Below, one piece after another: positions 1 to 20,327 of a stretch of DNA of 64,000 bases. The stretch lies in the NCBI GenBank assembly GCA_964036275.1, contig OZ038433.1, positions 48,281,116 through 48,345,115 on the forward strand, read 5' to 3'. The position numbers and the translations under genes are program-made. How positions within the stretch are numbered: position 1 is the first letter of the stretch; each line of letters begins with the position of its first letter. The notes under the pieces were generated by a model. The model was not told the DNA's origin. It ran no database searches and worked only from the letters and a program-made list of their open reading frames with translations. This DNA comes from Litoditis marina. Taxonomy: Eukaryota; Nematoda; Chromadorea; Rhabditida; Rhabditidae.

Positions 1-79
1 CAGCCTCGCAAGGGAGACGACAAGGGAGACCATCCCCCCATCACACCGATGCGGGCCAGCAACGGGCAGCTGTCGGGCG
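1..79 (+). CDS. TOP3B: TOP3B exon (truncated by window edge)
   Basis: Reads in frame from base 1 as a conserved TOP3B segment containing [10 protein letters not shown]. Donor GTAAGT begins at 80 and the exon ends with one base of a split codon. Confidence 0.93.
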
Positions 80-3000
80 GTAAGTGTTTAAGCCGTATGC
101 GGGAATATCCCGACTATCAGATACCATCGCGCATCCTCACAAATGGACGTTTTCCCGAAGCTTTCTAAAGAGAGTTACACTTGCTCTCTGTCTGTCTCTC
201 TCTCTCTCTCACACTGCTCTCTGCATACTTCGGTGGTTGATCTATGTTAATGTTTTAAATTCGGAAGTTAGACATTTGTGCAGTTACATGTTAATAATGT
301 TCAAACTACTTCGACATACCCCCTCCGTTTACCATGACGTAAACTCATCGCGGTCTTCTTATTTAAGAACAGTTTGCAGATTAAATAATTCAAGCACCTA
401 TTCTTCAAACCTTTATTAGTTTTGAGATCACGCGCATTTGTGCTACTTCAACTAAAACCTATGGCTAAATCTGTCATTTGTTAAATTACAGATATGGCTC
501 GCATATATGACTACGTGGCTCAGCACTTCATTGCCACTCTCATGGGACCGTGCATCTATGAAATAACCACTGTCAAGTAGGTCTTATCACGTATTTTGGT
601 CTAGATAGGAGGAGACTATCCAAGTTATTCATTATTCGTATAATATGAGACTTGCCAGGGATAAGTTCTTTTGAAGTGTAGTATGTAGTTCAAAATGTGA
701 TGTGAAATGTGTGAAAATGCGGACTTGCATACTATGAGCGGTGACAATTCTTCAGTAAGTAATTATCGTTCGTCGATCAAATGTTTACCATACTTTTCTC
801 ACTAAACAAGTTGACACAGAGCCATTATACAGTTTCTCACGAAAATAGCCATTGTATAGTGAGAGATTTCCGAAATCACATCTGACCATGCATTACAGGA
901 TGGAGTGTGGCTCGGAGGAGTTTTCTGTGCAGGGTCGCGCGACGGTTGACCCCGGTTTCACGGAGGTCATGAAGTGGTTGGAAATTGACGAGGCTGACTC
1001 GAAGGCCCCGTCTGTCAAGAAGGGCGACAGACTGTCGTTGGAGTGAGTCGGACTCTGACAGTCGCTAGTCCCGAAACGGGGGGAAGGTACTGCTCTAAAA
1101 ATACGCATTGATCCGGGAATACCGCAAAATTCACCGCCAAGGATATCTCATTTTTCCTGTTAGCTCGCAGTACCCAGTCGCGACTCATCGAAAATAGTTC
1201 AAAACTGCGATTTTCATCAATATTTGGCTCAAGCTATCTGTTTCGATCAATGTGTATCATTAGAACAGTACAGTCCTGGTACCGTCCTGATACACGGGAA
1301 GTCCCGTTTCTGTCTTTGGGATCAGCGGTTGGCTGATGAGAATTCAGTGTTATAGCTAAATTACTGTATTTGTAAAATATCTGTGAAAATATCTGTGTGT
1401 CAAAAATCTTGAAACCAAAAAAAAAGTTTAAATTGTCTTTGAACGACCAAGTGTTGTCTACACAATGGTCGCATTGTTTATCTGTTCTAGAGCAAAGTGT
1501 ATACAAAGCGTTTTAATTTCCGTATTGGTACAGTATACTTTGTCCTCGAAGAAAGACCACGCTCACAATTGTTTTAAAGAAAAGGACGATCATGTGGAAC
1601 AATCACAGTTCTTCGGTCCTTCAAACTGCAGTATAACTTGCTAATTCAACTTTTAAAGCAGGACGATTATGTGGACCAATCCCGTGACATCGGTCCTTTA
1701 AACTGCACATGCAAAATGTATTGCAGTTTAAAGGACCGATGCATCGGGATCGGTCTACATACTCGTCTTACTTTAGCAAGCAATAATACACTGTATCTCG
1801 ATTTCTCTAATTCTGAGCTTTTATTTTAATTAAATATCTTGTATGGACCAGTCTTTGTATTCTAGGAACGTGTCTCTGGCCGCCCGCGAGACGAGTCCGC
1901 CCTCCTATCTCACGGAGTCGGAACTGATCTCTCTGATGGAGAAACACGGAATAGGCACGGATGCCTCCATCCCCGTCCACATCAATACCATCTGTCAGAG
2001 GAACTACGTCACGGTCAGTCATTCTCACGTGTGATTGGACGTGTTATCACGTGAGCTTACGGTTTCTCACGTGATCCCACGTGATATCACGGGTTTTGAC
2101 GTGAGCTTACGGTTTCTCACGTTCAGCCATTCGCCTACATTTTGCGTCCATCTTCAATGGTCGGATTTGGGTTAGAAGACGATAGAAGTTACAGAATGCT
2201 GGTTTTTCGTTTCAACAAGCTCTAATTCTGACGCCGATTTCTACAATATAGTTACGGAAGTTGTATTTGAGAATCAGCGAAACGTAACTATTCATTATTA
2301 GTATAGTCATTCTGTTTTACAATTAGATTTACAGTTTAAAGTACAAGGCAAGATGGATTAACATTAGAAAAAACAAAGTATAAAATTTACAGTAAGTTGA
2401 AGTACAAAGCAAAATTAGATTTACATACATTTTGAAATACATTGGCATGTGAAATGATTTTAGGTTGAGTCTGGTCGTCGCCTGGTGCCGACCCGTCTGG
2501 GTATTTCGTTGGTCCACGGCTATTGGAAGGTGGACAGAGATCTCGTTCTGCCGACAATGAGGGCCGAGTTGGAGACACAACTGACACTGATTGCCAAGGG
2601 GGAGGCGGACTTCTTCGAGGTAGATCACAACTAACATGCTTTTCCAAAAAAGTTTGAAAAAAAAACTTCTTTGGGTATCCGTACTCCAGTAATGTTGTTC
2701 AAGCTGTCAGCAAAGTTCGTAAGAAGTACCAACATTTGCTAATAATATCGGGAAGATTGGCTGATTTTTTATGCGAAGTGCATTGTTACCACCACCATGT
2801 CTGCGTAGTTAGTGCCAGCTCACAGCTGACTCATCGCTGAGGTAGAGACTGAATTTTTCGAATTTTTTTTTCACCGACGACTGAGTCACTTAGTGTAGTA
2901 ATTTTCATTCCTACGTGAATTACGGTTGGAATTTGAAACCTCCATTCAGATTTTCGTTATGATAAAATTTTGGTTCAGATGAATTAGGTTTCAGATTTCC

Positions 3001-6000
3001 GAATATTCCAAAGGGTAAGTGCATACTGTAGAACAGGGTCTAGCAGGGTCTAAAAGATTGTTGGCCAATTACACAAGCAACCGGGTTGCATGCAACCAAA
3101 ATGCAACCGGGTTGCATGTGTAAAGACAGTTCGGTTGCTTTCCATATGCAACCGGGTTGCTTTTGGTTGCTTTCCGAATGCAACCAAAAGCAACCTGAAT
3201 TGCAGTAAAAACAGGAAAATGTCCAGAAATTGAGTGTTTGGTTGCATTTGAAAAGCAACCAAAAGCAACCCGGTTGCATTTGGAAAGCAACCAAACTGTC
3301 TTTACACATGCAACCCGGTTGCATTTTGGTTGCATGCAACCTGGTTGCATGTGTAAACCGCCAAGATTGTTCGAATCTCGATATGACCCAAAACTTTTTC
3401 AGGTGAAAAATCACGCGCTAGAAATGTTCCGCATGAAGTTTGTGTACTATGTGCAGAATATTCCAATGGTCGACTCGCTGTTTGAAGGTGTGTTTTGCTC
3501 ATGTAGTTGAATAAAGGAACGTTTTGACCCTGATTCAAGACGATTTTGGAGTTTTTCTCAAGAGTTTGGGTCATCAGTTTAACCTCTTCGAGCAACATTT
3601 TGTTAGAATCTTAAAATCGCGCGCAGCGCGAAGCGCTGTGCGAGATTTGTCTTTGGTCCGGCTAATGCGCGCCTCCGTTTTTTTAGTTTTCCCATAAAAA
3701 GGCTCAAATTCGCAAAACAGAACTTTTACAAACTTGGGAAGTTTCTACAGCATATTTGTAAATTGTGTTTCAAATTTGAACAAAATCGGTTAAGTTTGAG
3801 CCAAGTTATGATGTTTTCGCTTCATCAAGAGCGCCAACTTCCGTCGTGTGTGTGTGTGTGCAGTTGTGCTGTGATGCTATCTCTGCAGAACTAACCAGAT
3901 TTGGCTTAAATTTGTAGTAATAATAGAACTCGTATAAAAACGGAATGAGCGCAAACTTTTTTTCTAAAAAAAATAATTTTCACCAAGTTACGACCTTTCG
4001 GAATAAATGTCTCTGCGTCTCTCTATTTTGTGCACTCTCTCGCTCTCTCTGTCAGGTCGGTTATGCAAACTTGTAACTTAGGGTAAAACTGACCGATTTC
4101 GATGAAAATTTAAATATGATACCATCGTGACTTTAATATAAGTAAAAAGTATTCTATCGGTGACGTCAGTCAGGATTCTGGAGACCCGATGACGTCATCT
4201 TTGAAAAGTGCAAAGTTGACGTCAAATATTTTTCCAAATTATGACAACAGTTGGCAAGTGGGTTATCAACGATGGAGCTCCATCGAAAGGTGTCGTATTC
4301 TGGGATTCTGAAAGCCAGATGACGTCATATTCAGAGGTTCAAAGTTGACGTCAAATATGTTCTCAAATGATAATAATAGTTGGCAAGTGGGGTATTAACG
4401 GTAAAACTTCATCTAAACATGACGTATTCTGGGATTCTGGGAGCCGGATGACGTCATTTTTGAAAAGTGCAAAGTTGACGTCACATATATTTTCAAATGA
4501 TGGTAATATCTTAGAAAGGGTCAATTGACGGTGGAACTCAATCTAAGAGTGACGTATGCTGGGATTCTGGAGACCAGATGACATCATTTTTGAAAAGTGC
4601 AAAGTTGACGTCACATATATTTGAGGCCTTTCAAGGCGAATTCACTGGAGAACCGGGTCCTTCCCGAACCAAACCACGAACCGGTCACTGAAGAACCGAA
4701 CCGGCTGAACCGATTTCTAAACCAACCGGTTCTTCAGTGAATGCTTCGAACCGAAATTAATCATGATTTAAACAAATAAGTCGTAATGAGTGAATCCCGA
4801 TTCGGTTCGAAACATTCACTTGAGAACCGGTCGGTTCCGTATAGCGGTTCGGTCGGTTCGGTTCGGCTCTCCAGTGACCGGTTCGCGGTTCGGTTCGGGA
4901 AGGACCTGGTTCTCCAGTGAATTGGCCTATTTTCAAATGTGAAAATATCTCAAAAATGGTATATTAACGATGAAACCTTATCTAAATATGACTTATTCTG
5001 GAATTCAGGAGGCCAGATCCCAGATGACGTTGACTTTAAAAAAATTGACGTGAAATATGTTTTCAAATGCTGAAAGTTTCATAAAAATGGTCAATTTACG
5101 ATGAAACTTCATTCGAACATGACGTATTTTGGGATTCTGAAAGGCAGATAAAGTAAGTTTTTAGAACTGCAATGCTGACGTCATTTTTTTCGAATGGTGG
5201 TAATACTTGACAAGTGGTTCATTAAGAAAATAATTTTATCTGCACCGTACAGATCAAACCACCTCTCTACATACCTACGGCATGTATACAAAAACAGAAA
5301 AATTCATGAAAAAGTGGGGGCCCAACGACTGTGAGATTTGTCTTCTGCTGTGCGCCCCTTAGACAGCTACTCTCAAATGGAGCAGCTACTGCTACAAAAA
5401 CCGAAAAATACTAATATACTCAAGTATAACTGTTCATTACAAACATACAAAAGTCGTAAAATATTTTTTCAAACCTGTAAACTAGAATCTGCAAATAACC
5501 GAAAAATAGTAATATACTCAAGTATAACTGTTCATTACAAACATACAAAAGTCGTAAAATATTTTCTCAAACCTGTAAACTAGAATCTACAAATCACAGA
5601 TGTTAACTCAACGTAGTCAATTATAGAGTTCCTGGTTTTGTGCACAATGGTTGGCATTTCCTGTCATTACTCCAATTCTAGCTGCTATAACGTTTTTAAT
5701 GTTATTCAACAGTTGTTCTCTCTTTCGCAGCTGTGACTTGTAGATTCTAGTTTACAGGTTTGAGAAAATATTTTACGACTTTTGTATGTTTGTAATGAAC
5801 AGTTATACTTGAGTATATTACTATTTTTCGGTTATTTGCAGATTCTAGTTTACAGGTTTGAAAAAATATTTTACGACTTTTGTATGTTTGTAATGAACAG
5901 TTATACTTGAGTATATTAGTATTTTTCGGTTTTTGTAGCAGTAGCTGCTCCATTTGAGAGTAGCTGTCTAGGGGGCGCACAGCAGAAGACAAATCTCACA

Positions 6001-6480
6001 GTCGTTGGGCCCCCACTTTTTCATGAATATTCTTTGCATTTACAAGTTTTTATTTTGAAGAGTGACCTGTAATCTTTACTTCACGCCTGCGTCTAAAAAC
6101 ACCGATTGACACAAGTTGGAATACATTCGTGGGACCTTTTACCATGTTTTCAAGCTTGTTACTCCACTCATATGTTTCACACACAATACATATCTCCTCA
6201 ATGTTGAAAAAAATAGTTTTTCTTAGATTCAGTTTTTAGATTTTAGATAATATAGTGGATAAACCGGTTACCCCACGGGAAATCTTTTTGCTTTTATTCG
6301 ATTTTTCCCGATTATACTTAAGAACAGAATGAATATTCCGAAAAACACGTTAACGTTTTCCAGCTTCATTCACAACCCTTTCTGATTCGGGGAAACCGTT
6401 CAGCAAGTGCGGGAAATGTCGGCGTTTCATGAAACTGGTGGAGACAAGACCTCAACGACTGTTCTGTCCGACATGCCAGG

Positions 6481-6560
<80 letters not shown>

Positions 6561-9279
6561 CTCTCTCCCGCTTCCTCTACCTTCCCCGCTATTTATCTCT
6601 CTCTCCCCCCCCCCTCTCTCTCATTTCTCTCTCTACCCCTCCTCTCTCTGTCTCTCAATCTAGCTCTATCTACCTCCATTCTCGCCTTGGATGAACTCAT
6701 CAACACATTCTAGCTCATGTTTTATTGATGGATCCCGATTCAGGAGACATATTCCGTACCCAACATGAAGGATGGAGTCCTGCGTGCTCACAGCGATAAC
6801 CGCTGCCCCATCGATGACTTTCAGCTGGTATATTGGCAGGTACACTCTAGTTATCGATTGATTGTATAGTGGTACTAGAGCTCAATCAAAGTGCCGTGAG
6901 GTATTTGTTGTTATCTATGTGAACGTAAGATCATGAATTTTAAATGTAAGGCTTTTTGAGGATGAGTCTCATGTTGTCTCTCTGTTGAATAGCGTTAGTC
7001 AAATGTTTCATATTCGCTGCATTTCAGTCATCAGTAACTCACTCTAGTCGCTAATGGGGTTACACTTTCCAAAGTAATACTATGTTTCCTTTTCCTATCT
7101 GGCTGGGTTTGTAGTTTGATACCTTTGTCTCTAAGTTCGTATGTTATGACATGTATCAATATTAACCTCAAACGTAGATCCGGTCACTTCCTATTATTAA
7201 TCCAGGGTCCCGCTCGTTCGAGTTATGCCCGTTCTGCTACAGTAACCCGTCGTTAACTTGGCAAATATATCAAGAGCTAATTGGTAATCACACTAGTAAC
7301 CCAATTTAGTCACATAACTTGTTGAGTATTCGATGGGACGATCAATCATTCAAATGTCGAACACGAGTAGAAAGTAGTGATATTTAATATTATATATATA
7401 TATATTGAAAAAAATCTGTCTAGGGTCCGGGTGGCAAGCTGTCCCGCTCGTTCGAGTTCTGTCCCTTCTGCTACAGTAACCCGCCGTTCGATAAGATGAA
7501 GGAGGGAGACGGCTGTGACAACTGCAGCCACCCATCGTGTCCCCATTCCTATATGTGAGTAGGGTATACTAGCAGTAAATGAATAGTCATGTGAATTGAG
7601 CAATTTAGTGAGGGTTTGTGCACTTTCTCTTTGCACGTATTTGAGTTCTGCTGTGTTTAACATGTTTCACATGACTGTGCAATTGGCTAACAGTATATAC
7701 ATATACACGATACACCTGCTTTCGAGTTTTGGTAAACTTGGGTCGTGTTTCATCTTTTCCGTGAAACGTGAAGTTTTTTCTGTTAAAGAACATGCTTTAT
7801 AATGTGAGTTCAGGTGTGGTTCGCCGTCTTCAAAAAGTTAACTTATGACCCTGGGGCTCAGATGTAAAATGAGATAATTACTCAGAAACGACATTCCTTT
7901 TTCCTTTTAATACATTGTTCAGGACCTCTGGAGTTTGCGGATGCCTCAGGGAGTGTGGAGGTAAGAAAATTCAATTCTGATTTTTGATCTATATGCAAAT
8001 ATAATTGTAATAATATTTGTCTATTTGTAAGACTGCTCAATAGTATTCTTAAACTGAACTACTGTGATAATATAGTTGAGTGTTTCAAATAATCTATGAA
8101 TAATACCAGGAATATTTTGCACTTTAACAGTTTTTATTGTTCATTTCGTATTACAGGTGTGATGGTGTTGGACCCGCAGTCCCGTCCAAAATGGCGTTTT
8201 GCCTGCAACAAGTGTCCTTCGGTCATCGCCGTGTTCGAGGGCGCGTCACGTGTTCGCGTGTCAGAGTTCGCGTGTGACACGTGTCCGGCACAGTTTCTGG
8301 CCGTAGACTACAAGGTTGGTACAAAGTCGCTTACATTTACACAATTACAACGCCTCATAGGCAAACTATTCTAGGAATCGTTGGTTTTTGGTTTAATATA
8401 TGAGAACTTTCACAGTTTTTCCATGGTCTAGGTAATTAAAAGACTCAGCGAATCATTCATTTCGTGTTGTTCGTTCTGGAAATGAAATTAAAATATAACT
8501 GTGAAGTAACAACAGGAAACATTTGATTATAATAGCGGAAAATATGTAAATACATTGGTCTTCTAATGTTTCTCCCTGGGTTCATGTTTGGTTTTTCCAG
8601 GATAGTGAAAAGAGTACATTGCCGGACGGGAAAACATCATGGAAGGGATGTATTTTCTGCGACGAAGCCGTTAGTCCCAAGGTAAGTCTTTTTCTTTTAT
8701 TACGAGATGTATTGAGATGAGAAACATTTTAGCATTCAAAATTGATTGAAAATTGGATGTTTCATCTGGATAACCAAACTTTAAAGCTGGGTGGTATATA
8801 CAATGATCACCTGAAGCAGATGAATCAAATAATGTAACGGGCTATCACCTAGCCGAACCACTTTTCAATCTGTTTAGTTGTCCTACTAACTGCTTTGTGG
8901 TTGAATTCTTTTGTAGAAATGAATTTAAGTCCGCTGAATGCTGATGTTCGTCTCTATTGCTGATGATTTAAAATTGAGTTGTCAATTCGTAAAAAAAAAC
9001 GAAATCTTATCTGAATCGATGCGTTAGCTCGTGGTTCGATTCATGAATTCAGCATTATTAGAGTGAATGGGTTTGTTGTATCTCAAGTACATTTTCCACA
9101 TATATTTATTGTTTTGTTATTAGGTGAACCTCCACCATGCGTACCGAACGGAGGACGATCAACAGCGTCAAAGCACCATGTACAGAGGTCGGGGGCGTGG
9201 TCGCGGCAGAGGAAGGGGCGGAGCCAGGGGTCGTGGAGGTCGCGGAGGCGGGGCTAGAGGTCGCGGTGGGCGGGGCTAG
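1..9279 (+). CDS. TOP3B: DNA topoisomerase 3-beta, C-terminal part (13 exons)
   Basis: Type IA topoisomerase that passes single strands of DNA and also acts on RNA; in animals it partners TDRD3 and FMRP-type proteins. Joined exons give 490 codons plus stop, with every splice phase matching. The N-terminal half, including the catalytic tyrosine of the type IA core, lies left of the window (human protein is about 860 residues). Visible landmarks are the core motif [16 protein letters not shown] in the exon at 1866, a run of CxxC zinc-binding pairs (CGKC, CPTC, CPFC, CDNC, CNKC, CDTC, CIFC) across the exons from 6364 to 8681, and a terminal Arg-Gly-rich tail. The 2.9-kb intron 3488-6363 is packed with repeats. 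Alternative identity as TOP3A is unlikely because the zinc-finger order and RGG tail fit TOP3B. Confidence 0.96.
492..576 (+). CDS. TOP3B: TOP3B exon
   Basis: Acceptor TTACAG at 486-491, donor GTAGGT at 577. Encodes [15 protein letters not shown], which fits the topoisomerase core. Enters with one carried base and leaves with two. Confidence 0.93.
899..1042 (+). CDS. TOP3B: TOP3B exon
   Basis: Acceptor ATTACAG before 899, donor GTGAGT at 1043. Encodes [13 protein letters not shown], corresponding to the PGFTEIMPW segment of vertebrate TOP3B. 48 codons with phase 2 on both sides. Confidence 0.94.
1653..1776 (+). mobile_element. MITE family A copy
   Basis: Palindromic element: TTAAAGCAGGACGATTATG at the left, CGTCTTACTTTAG at the right, with GTCCTTTAAACTGCA and its complement in the middle. 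A partial copy precedes it at about 1580-1640. Confidence 0.85.
1866..2013 (+). CDS. TOP3B: TOP3B exon with core motif
   Basis: Encodes [20 protein letters not shown] followed by [16 protein letters not shown], the most conserved block of the window and diagnostic for type IA topoisomerase III. Acceptor TTCTAG before 1866, donor GTCAGT at 2014. Confidence 0.97.
2026..2125. promoter_or_regulatory. Cluster of four perfect E-boxes (CACGTG)
   Basis: CACGTG occurs at 2026, 2048, 2068 and 2078, with CACGT/ACGTG half-sites continuing to 2120. A 22-nt unit starting GTGAGCTTACGG is repeated at 2051 and 2102. CACGTG is the binding site of CLOCK/CYCLE-type bHLH-PAS factors. It lies in a TOP3B intron, about 8 kb from the 3' end of per. 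Function is inferred only. Confidence 0.5.
2464..2619 (+). CDS. TOP3B: TOP3B exon
   Basis: 52 codons beginning [20 protein letters not shown], a close match to the vertebrate VESGRRLKPTNLGIVLVHGY block. Acceptor GATTTTAG, donor GTAGAT at 2620. Confidence 0.96.
3063..3360. repeat. Interspersed short palindromes of the GCAACC/GGTTGC type
   Basis: GGTTGCATGCAACC and ATGCAACCGGGTTGCAT are repeated about ten times in both orientations, so the stretch can fold into many hairpins. It explains the apparent ORFs on both strands here. It sits in the TOP3B intron just before the exon at 3403. Confidence 0.85.
3403..3487 (+). CDS. TOP3B: TOP3B exon
   Basis: Acceptor CTTTTTCAG, donor GTGTGT at 3488. Encodes [20 protein letters not shown], matching the TOP3B stretch just before the zinc fingers. 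Leaves with one carried base. Confidence 0.94.
3600..4080. other. Intron segment without gene
   Basis: A short GC-rich imperfect palindrome (GCGCGCAGCGCGAAGCGCTGTGC) sits near 3618, followed by AT-rich sequence and a short GT run near 3850. No exon fits the TOP3B frame here. Confidence 0.5.
4130..5225. repeat. 130-bp tandem satellite with CRE-like TGACGTCA cores
   Basis: The GATGACGTCAT block recurs at 4189, 4319, 4448 and (as GACATCA) 4578, a period of 129-130 bp. Each unit also carries CAAAGTTGACGTCA and a GACGTATTCTGGGATTCTGG segment. The array is split by an insertion at 4622-4924 and then resumes in a more diverged form. Confidence 0.85.
4622..4924. mobile_element. Hairpin MITE inserted in the satellite
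   Basis: About 300 bp with terminal inverted repeats: AATTCACTGGAGAACCGGG at 4639 and its complement ending CCAGTGAATT at 4923. The interior is rich in ACCGGTT and GGTTCGGTT repeats. It interrupts a satellite unit, so the insertion is younger than the array. No coding capacity, hence non-autonomous. Confidence 0.8.
5302..6028. mobile_element. Foldback element: 298-bp arms, 131-bp loop
   Basis: Arms at 5302-5599 and 5731-6028 are near-identical inverted copies; the same 81-codon open frame reads on both strands. Each arm contains two tandem copies of a 98-bp unit (5401 and 5499 in the left arm). I see only a few mismatches between arms, so it is young or homogenised by gene conversion. The loop at 5600-5730 has no ORF. 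It lies in a TOP3B intron. Confidence 0.9.
6364..6479 (+). CDS. TOP3B: TOP3B exon, first zinc finger
   Basis: Encodes [18 protein letters not shown] and FCPTCQ, a four-cysteine zinc-binding unit. Acceptor TTTTCCAG. The donor GTAATC at 6480 runs straight into a long CT microsatellite. Confidence 0.95.
6482..6660. repeat. CT microsatellite at a splice donor
   Basis: An almost pure CT run of about 70 bp starts 5 nt inside the intron after the TOP3B exon at 6479, then degrades into CT-rich sequence to about 6660. Open frames over it are microsatellite artefacts. Confidence 0.95.
6744..6839 (+). CDS. TOP3B: TOP3B exon
   Basis: 32 codons, phase 0 on both sides, containing [13 protein letters not shown], which aligns with the LRCPLDDFELVLW block of vertebrate TOP3B. 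Donor GTACAC at 6840. Confidence 0.95.
7206..7254 (+). pseudogene. Decayed copy of the 5' part of TOP3B exon 7424-7554
   Basis: Bases 7207-7254 match the exon from its CCCGCTCGTTCGAGTT segment with 4 mismatches in 48, two of them synonymous. The copy is preceded by CCAG, like a splice acceptor, but lacks 16 nt after the first bases. It runs into TAA (7252-7254) in the frame read from its acceptor-like start, so it is a relic of a duplicated exon. Confidence 0.8.
7424..7554 (+). CDS. TOP3B: TOP3B exon, second zinc finger
   Basis: Encodes [20 protein letters not shown] then [14 protein letters not shown], matching CPYCYNHPPF and CNECTHPSCQHSL of the family. A decayed partial copy of this exon lies upstream at 7206-7254. 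Confidence 0.96.
7565..7697 (+). mobile_element. MITE family B copy
   Basis: Begins TATACTAG, ends CAGTATA; contains GAGTTCTGCTGTGTTTAACA. Divergent copy directly behind the TOP3B exon ending at 7554. Confidence 0.85.
7923..7960 (+). CDS. TOP3B: TOP3B micro-exon
   Basis: A 38-nt exon, acceptor TTGTTCAG and donor GTAAGA, coding [13 protein letters not shown] across its junctions. It supplies the CxxxC pair where vertebrates have GQCVEC. Needed to keep the frame between the neighbouring exons. Confidence 0.88.
8157..8314 (+). CDS. TOP3B: TOP3B exon, third zinc finger
   Basis: Encodes [20 protein letters not shown] and later [17 protein letters not shown], matching VLVLDP, KWKVACNKC and CSVCEAALLDVDF of the family. 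Donor GTTGGT at 8315. Confidence 0.95.
8601..8681 (+). CDS. TOP3B: TOP3B exon
   Basis: 27 codons, acceptor TTTTTCCAG, donor GTAAGT. Contains GCIFCDEAV, equivalent to GCVFCDPVF, half of the last zinc-binding pair. Confidence 0.94.
9124..9279 (+). CDS. TOP3B: TOP3B last exon with RGG tail
   Basis: Starts VNLHHAYR and then reads a roughly 30-residue Arg-Gly-rich tail up to TAG at 9277-9279. RGG tails of TOP3B bind RNA. Here it is purer in R and G than the vertebrate tail and lacks a long extension after the RGG repeats. Confidence 0.95.
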   Translation: MNLHHAYRTEDDQQRQSTMYRGRGRGRGRGRGGARGRGGRGGGARGRGGRG

Positions 9280-10323
9280 ATGATAATATACAGCTGACGA
9301 GTTTTGGTCTCTGAGAAGTTTACATAAAACTGTTTGCGTTTTTTTAGTGAGATATATTGTAGGAGCCGTTTGTTTAACTGTCTCTTAAGAGTTCCTCATT
9401 ACCTCTATGCATGTAATACAACTTGCAGTTACACAGGTTTAAATTCGATTAGTGATGTATTCACGAGTTAGTCAAATACAGATTAATCGGTCGAGAATGT
9501 ATACTTTGGCTCCAATTTTCTCGTCTGGGTTTTGAATTTGAGTCAGAATTTTGTGAAAACTAGTAAATTTAGGTTATTAATTACACATAATAATGTACAC
9601 TTTCATGTTTCCTGGTATTGTTATTTGTTGTGCCTTTGTTGATTTTCAAGCAACAGTTTTCATATAAAACATTTCATTTCAATCGACTTTGATGATAGGA
9701 GGAACATAACACTTATACACATACAAGTACTTTATATCAGCAGTTGTGAAAGAACTTTGAGTATTTTGTCGGGGAAGTACAAAAGAAAACACCGAGCAGC
9801 AAATAAAATATAAGCTAAAAAAAAACAAACAACAACAGATTGCACTGGGGGCCGGTTGCGCCTCTACTGAGCACACGAATCAAGCGGATAATGCAGTTCA
9901 ATGTTTCACTCTTATTACTTAATAAACTTTGTGGGCGTGGCTTGATTCGTGCGTGTTCGAGCGCGCGACTCGGTTTCCGACACGCGGTCAGACATGAAAG
10001 ATTTGGGGCGTGAGAGAAAGAGCATAAAAACACAAGGGAATGAAAAACACAGAAGAATCACAAAACGGGTGGGGCAGTGGTAGAAGGCAACGCGTAAAGC
10101 ACAAACAAGAACGCGAATAGAATGCGAAAGACGGACGGGTAGTATTGGGCCATCGGCGGACGGGAGACGAATTGAAATATACCTAGAGAAACATTCGAAT
10201 GAACTAGAAACACACACTCGCATAACAACACGCCACCGACCTCCGCCGCGTACAGTATTCACTTCAGGTAGTGTGGTTGAATGGCATACTGTAGGTGGGG
10301 GAGATCGGTGTGAAAGGGACTAT
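9280..10323. other. Convergent intergenic gap between TOP3B and per
   Basis: 1.04 kb separating the two stop codons, so the 3' UTRs face each other and may overlap. No ORF of interest. The plus strand has AATAAA at 9802 and 9921. I found no canonical AATAAA on the minus strand for per, so its poly(A) signal is variant or lies inside TOP3B. Confidence 0.7.
9921..9945 (+). terminator. Likely TOP3B poly(A) signal
   Basis: AATAAA at 9921-9926 is followed by the GT-rich stretch TTTGTGGGCGTGGC, a typical downstream element. An alternative AATAAA is at 9802. Both are 0.5-0.65 kb after the stop codon. Confidence 0.5.

Positions 10324-20327
<10,004 letters not shown>

Noticed and set aside
3040..3600. 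Several overlapping 70-124 codon open frames on both strands
   Set aside because: Produced by repeated GCAACC/GGTTGC palindromes; peptides are repetitive and non-homologous.
5338..5992. Identical 81-codon open frames on both strands
   Set aside because: They are the two arms of the foldback element and have no protein family resemblance.
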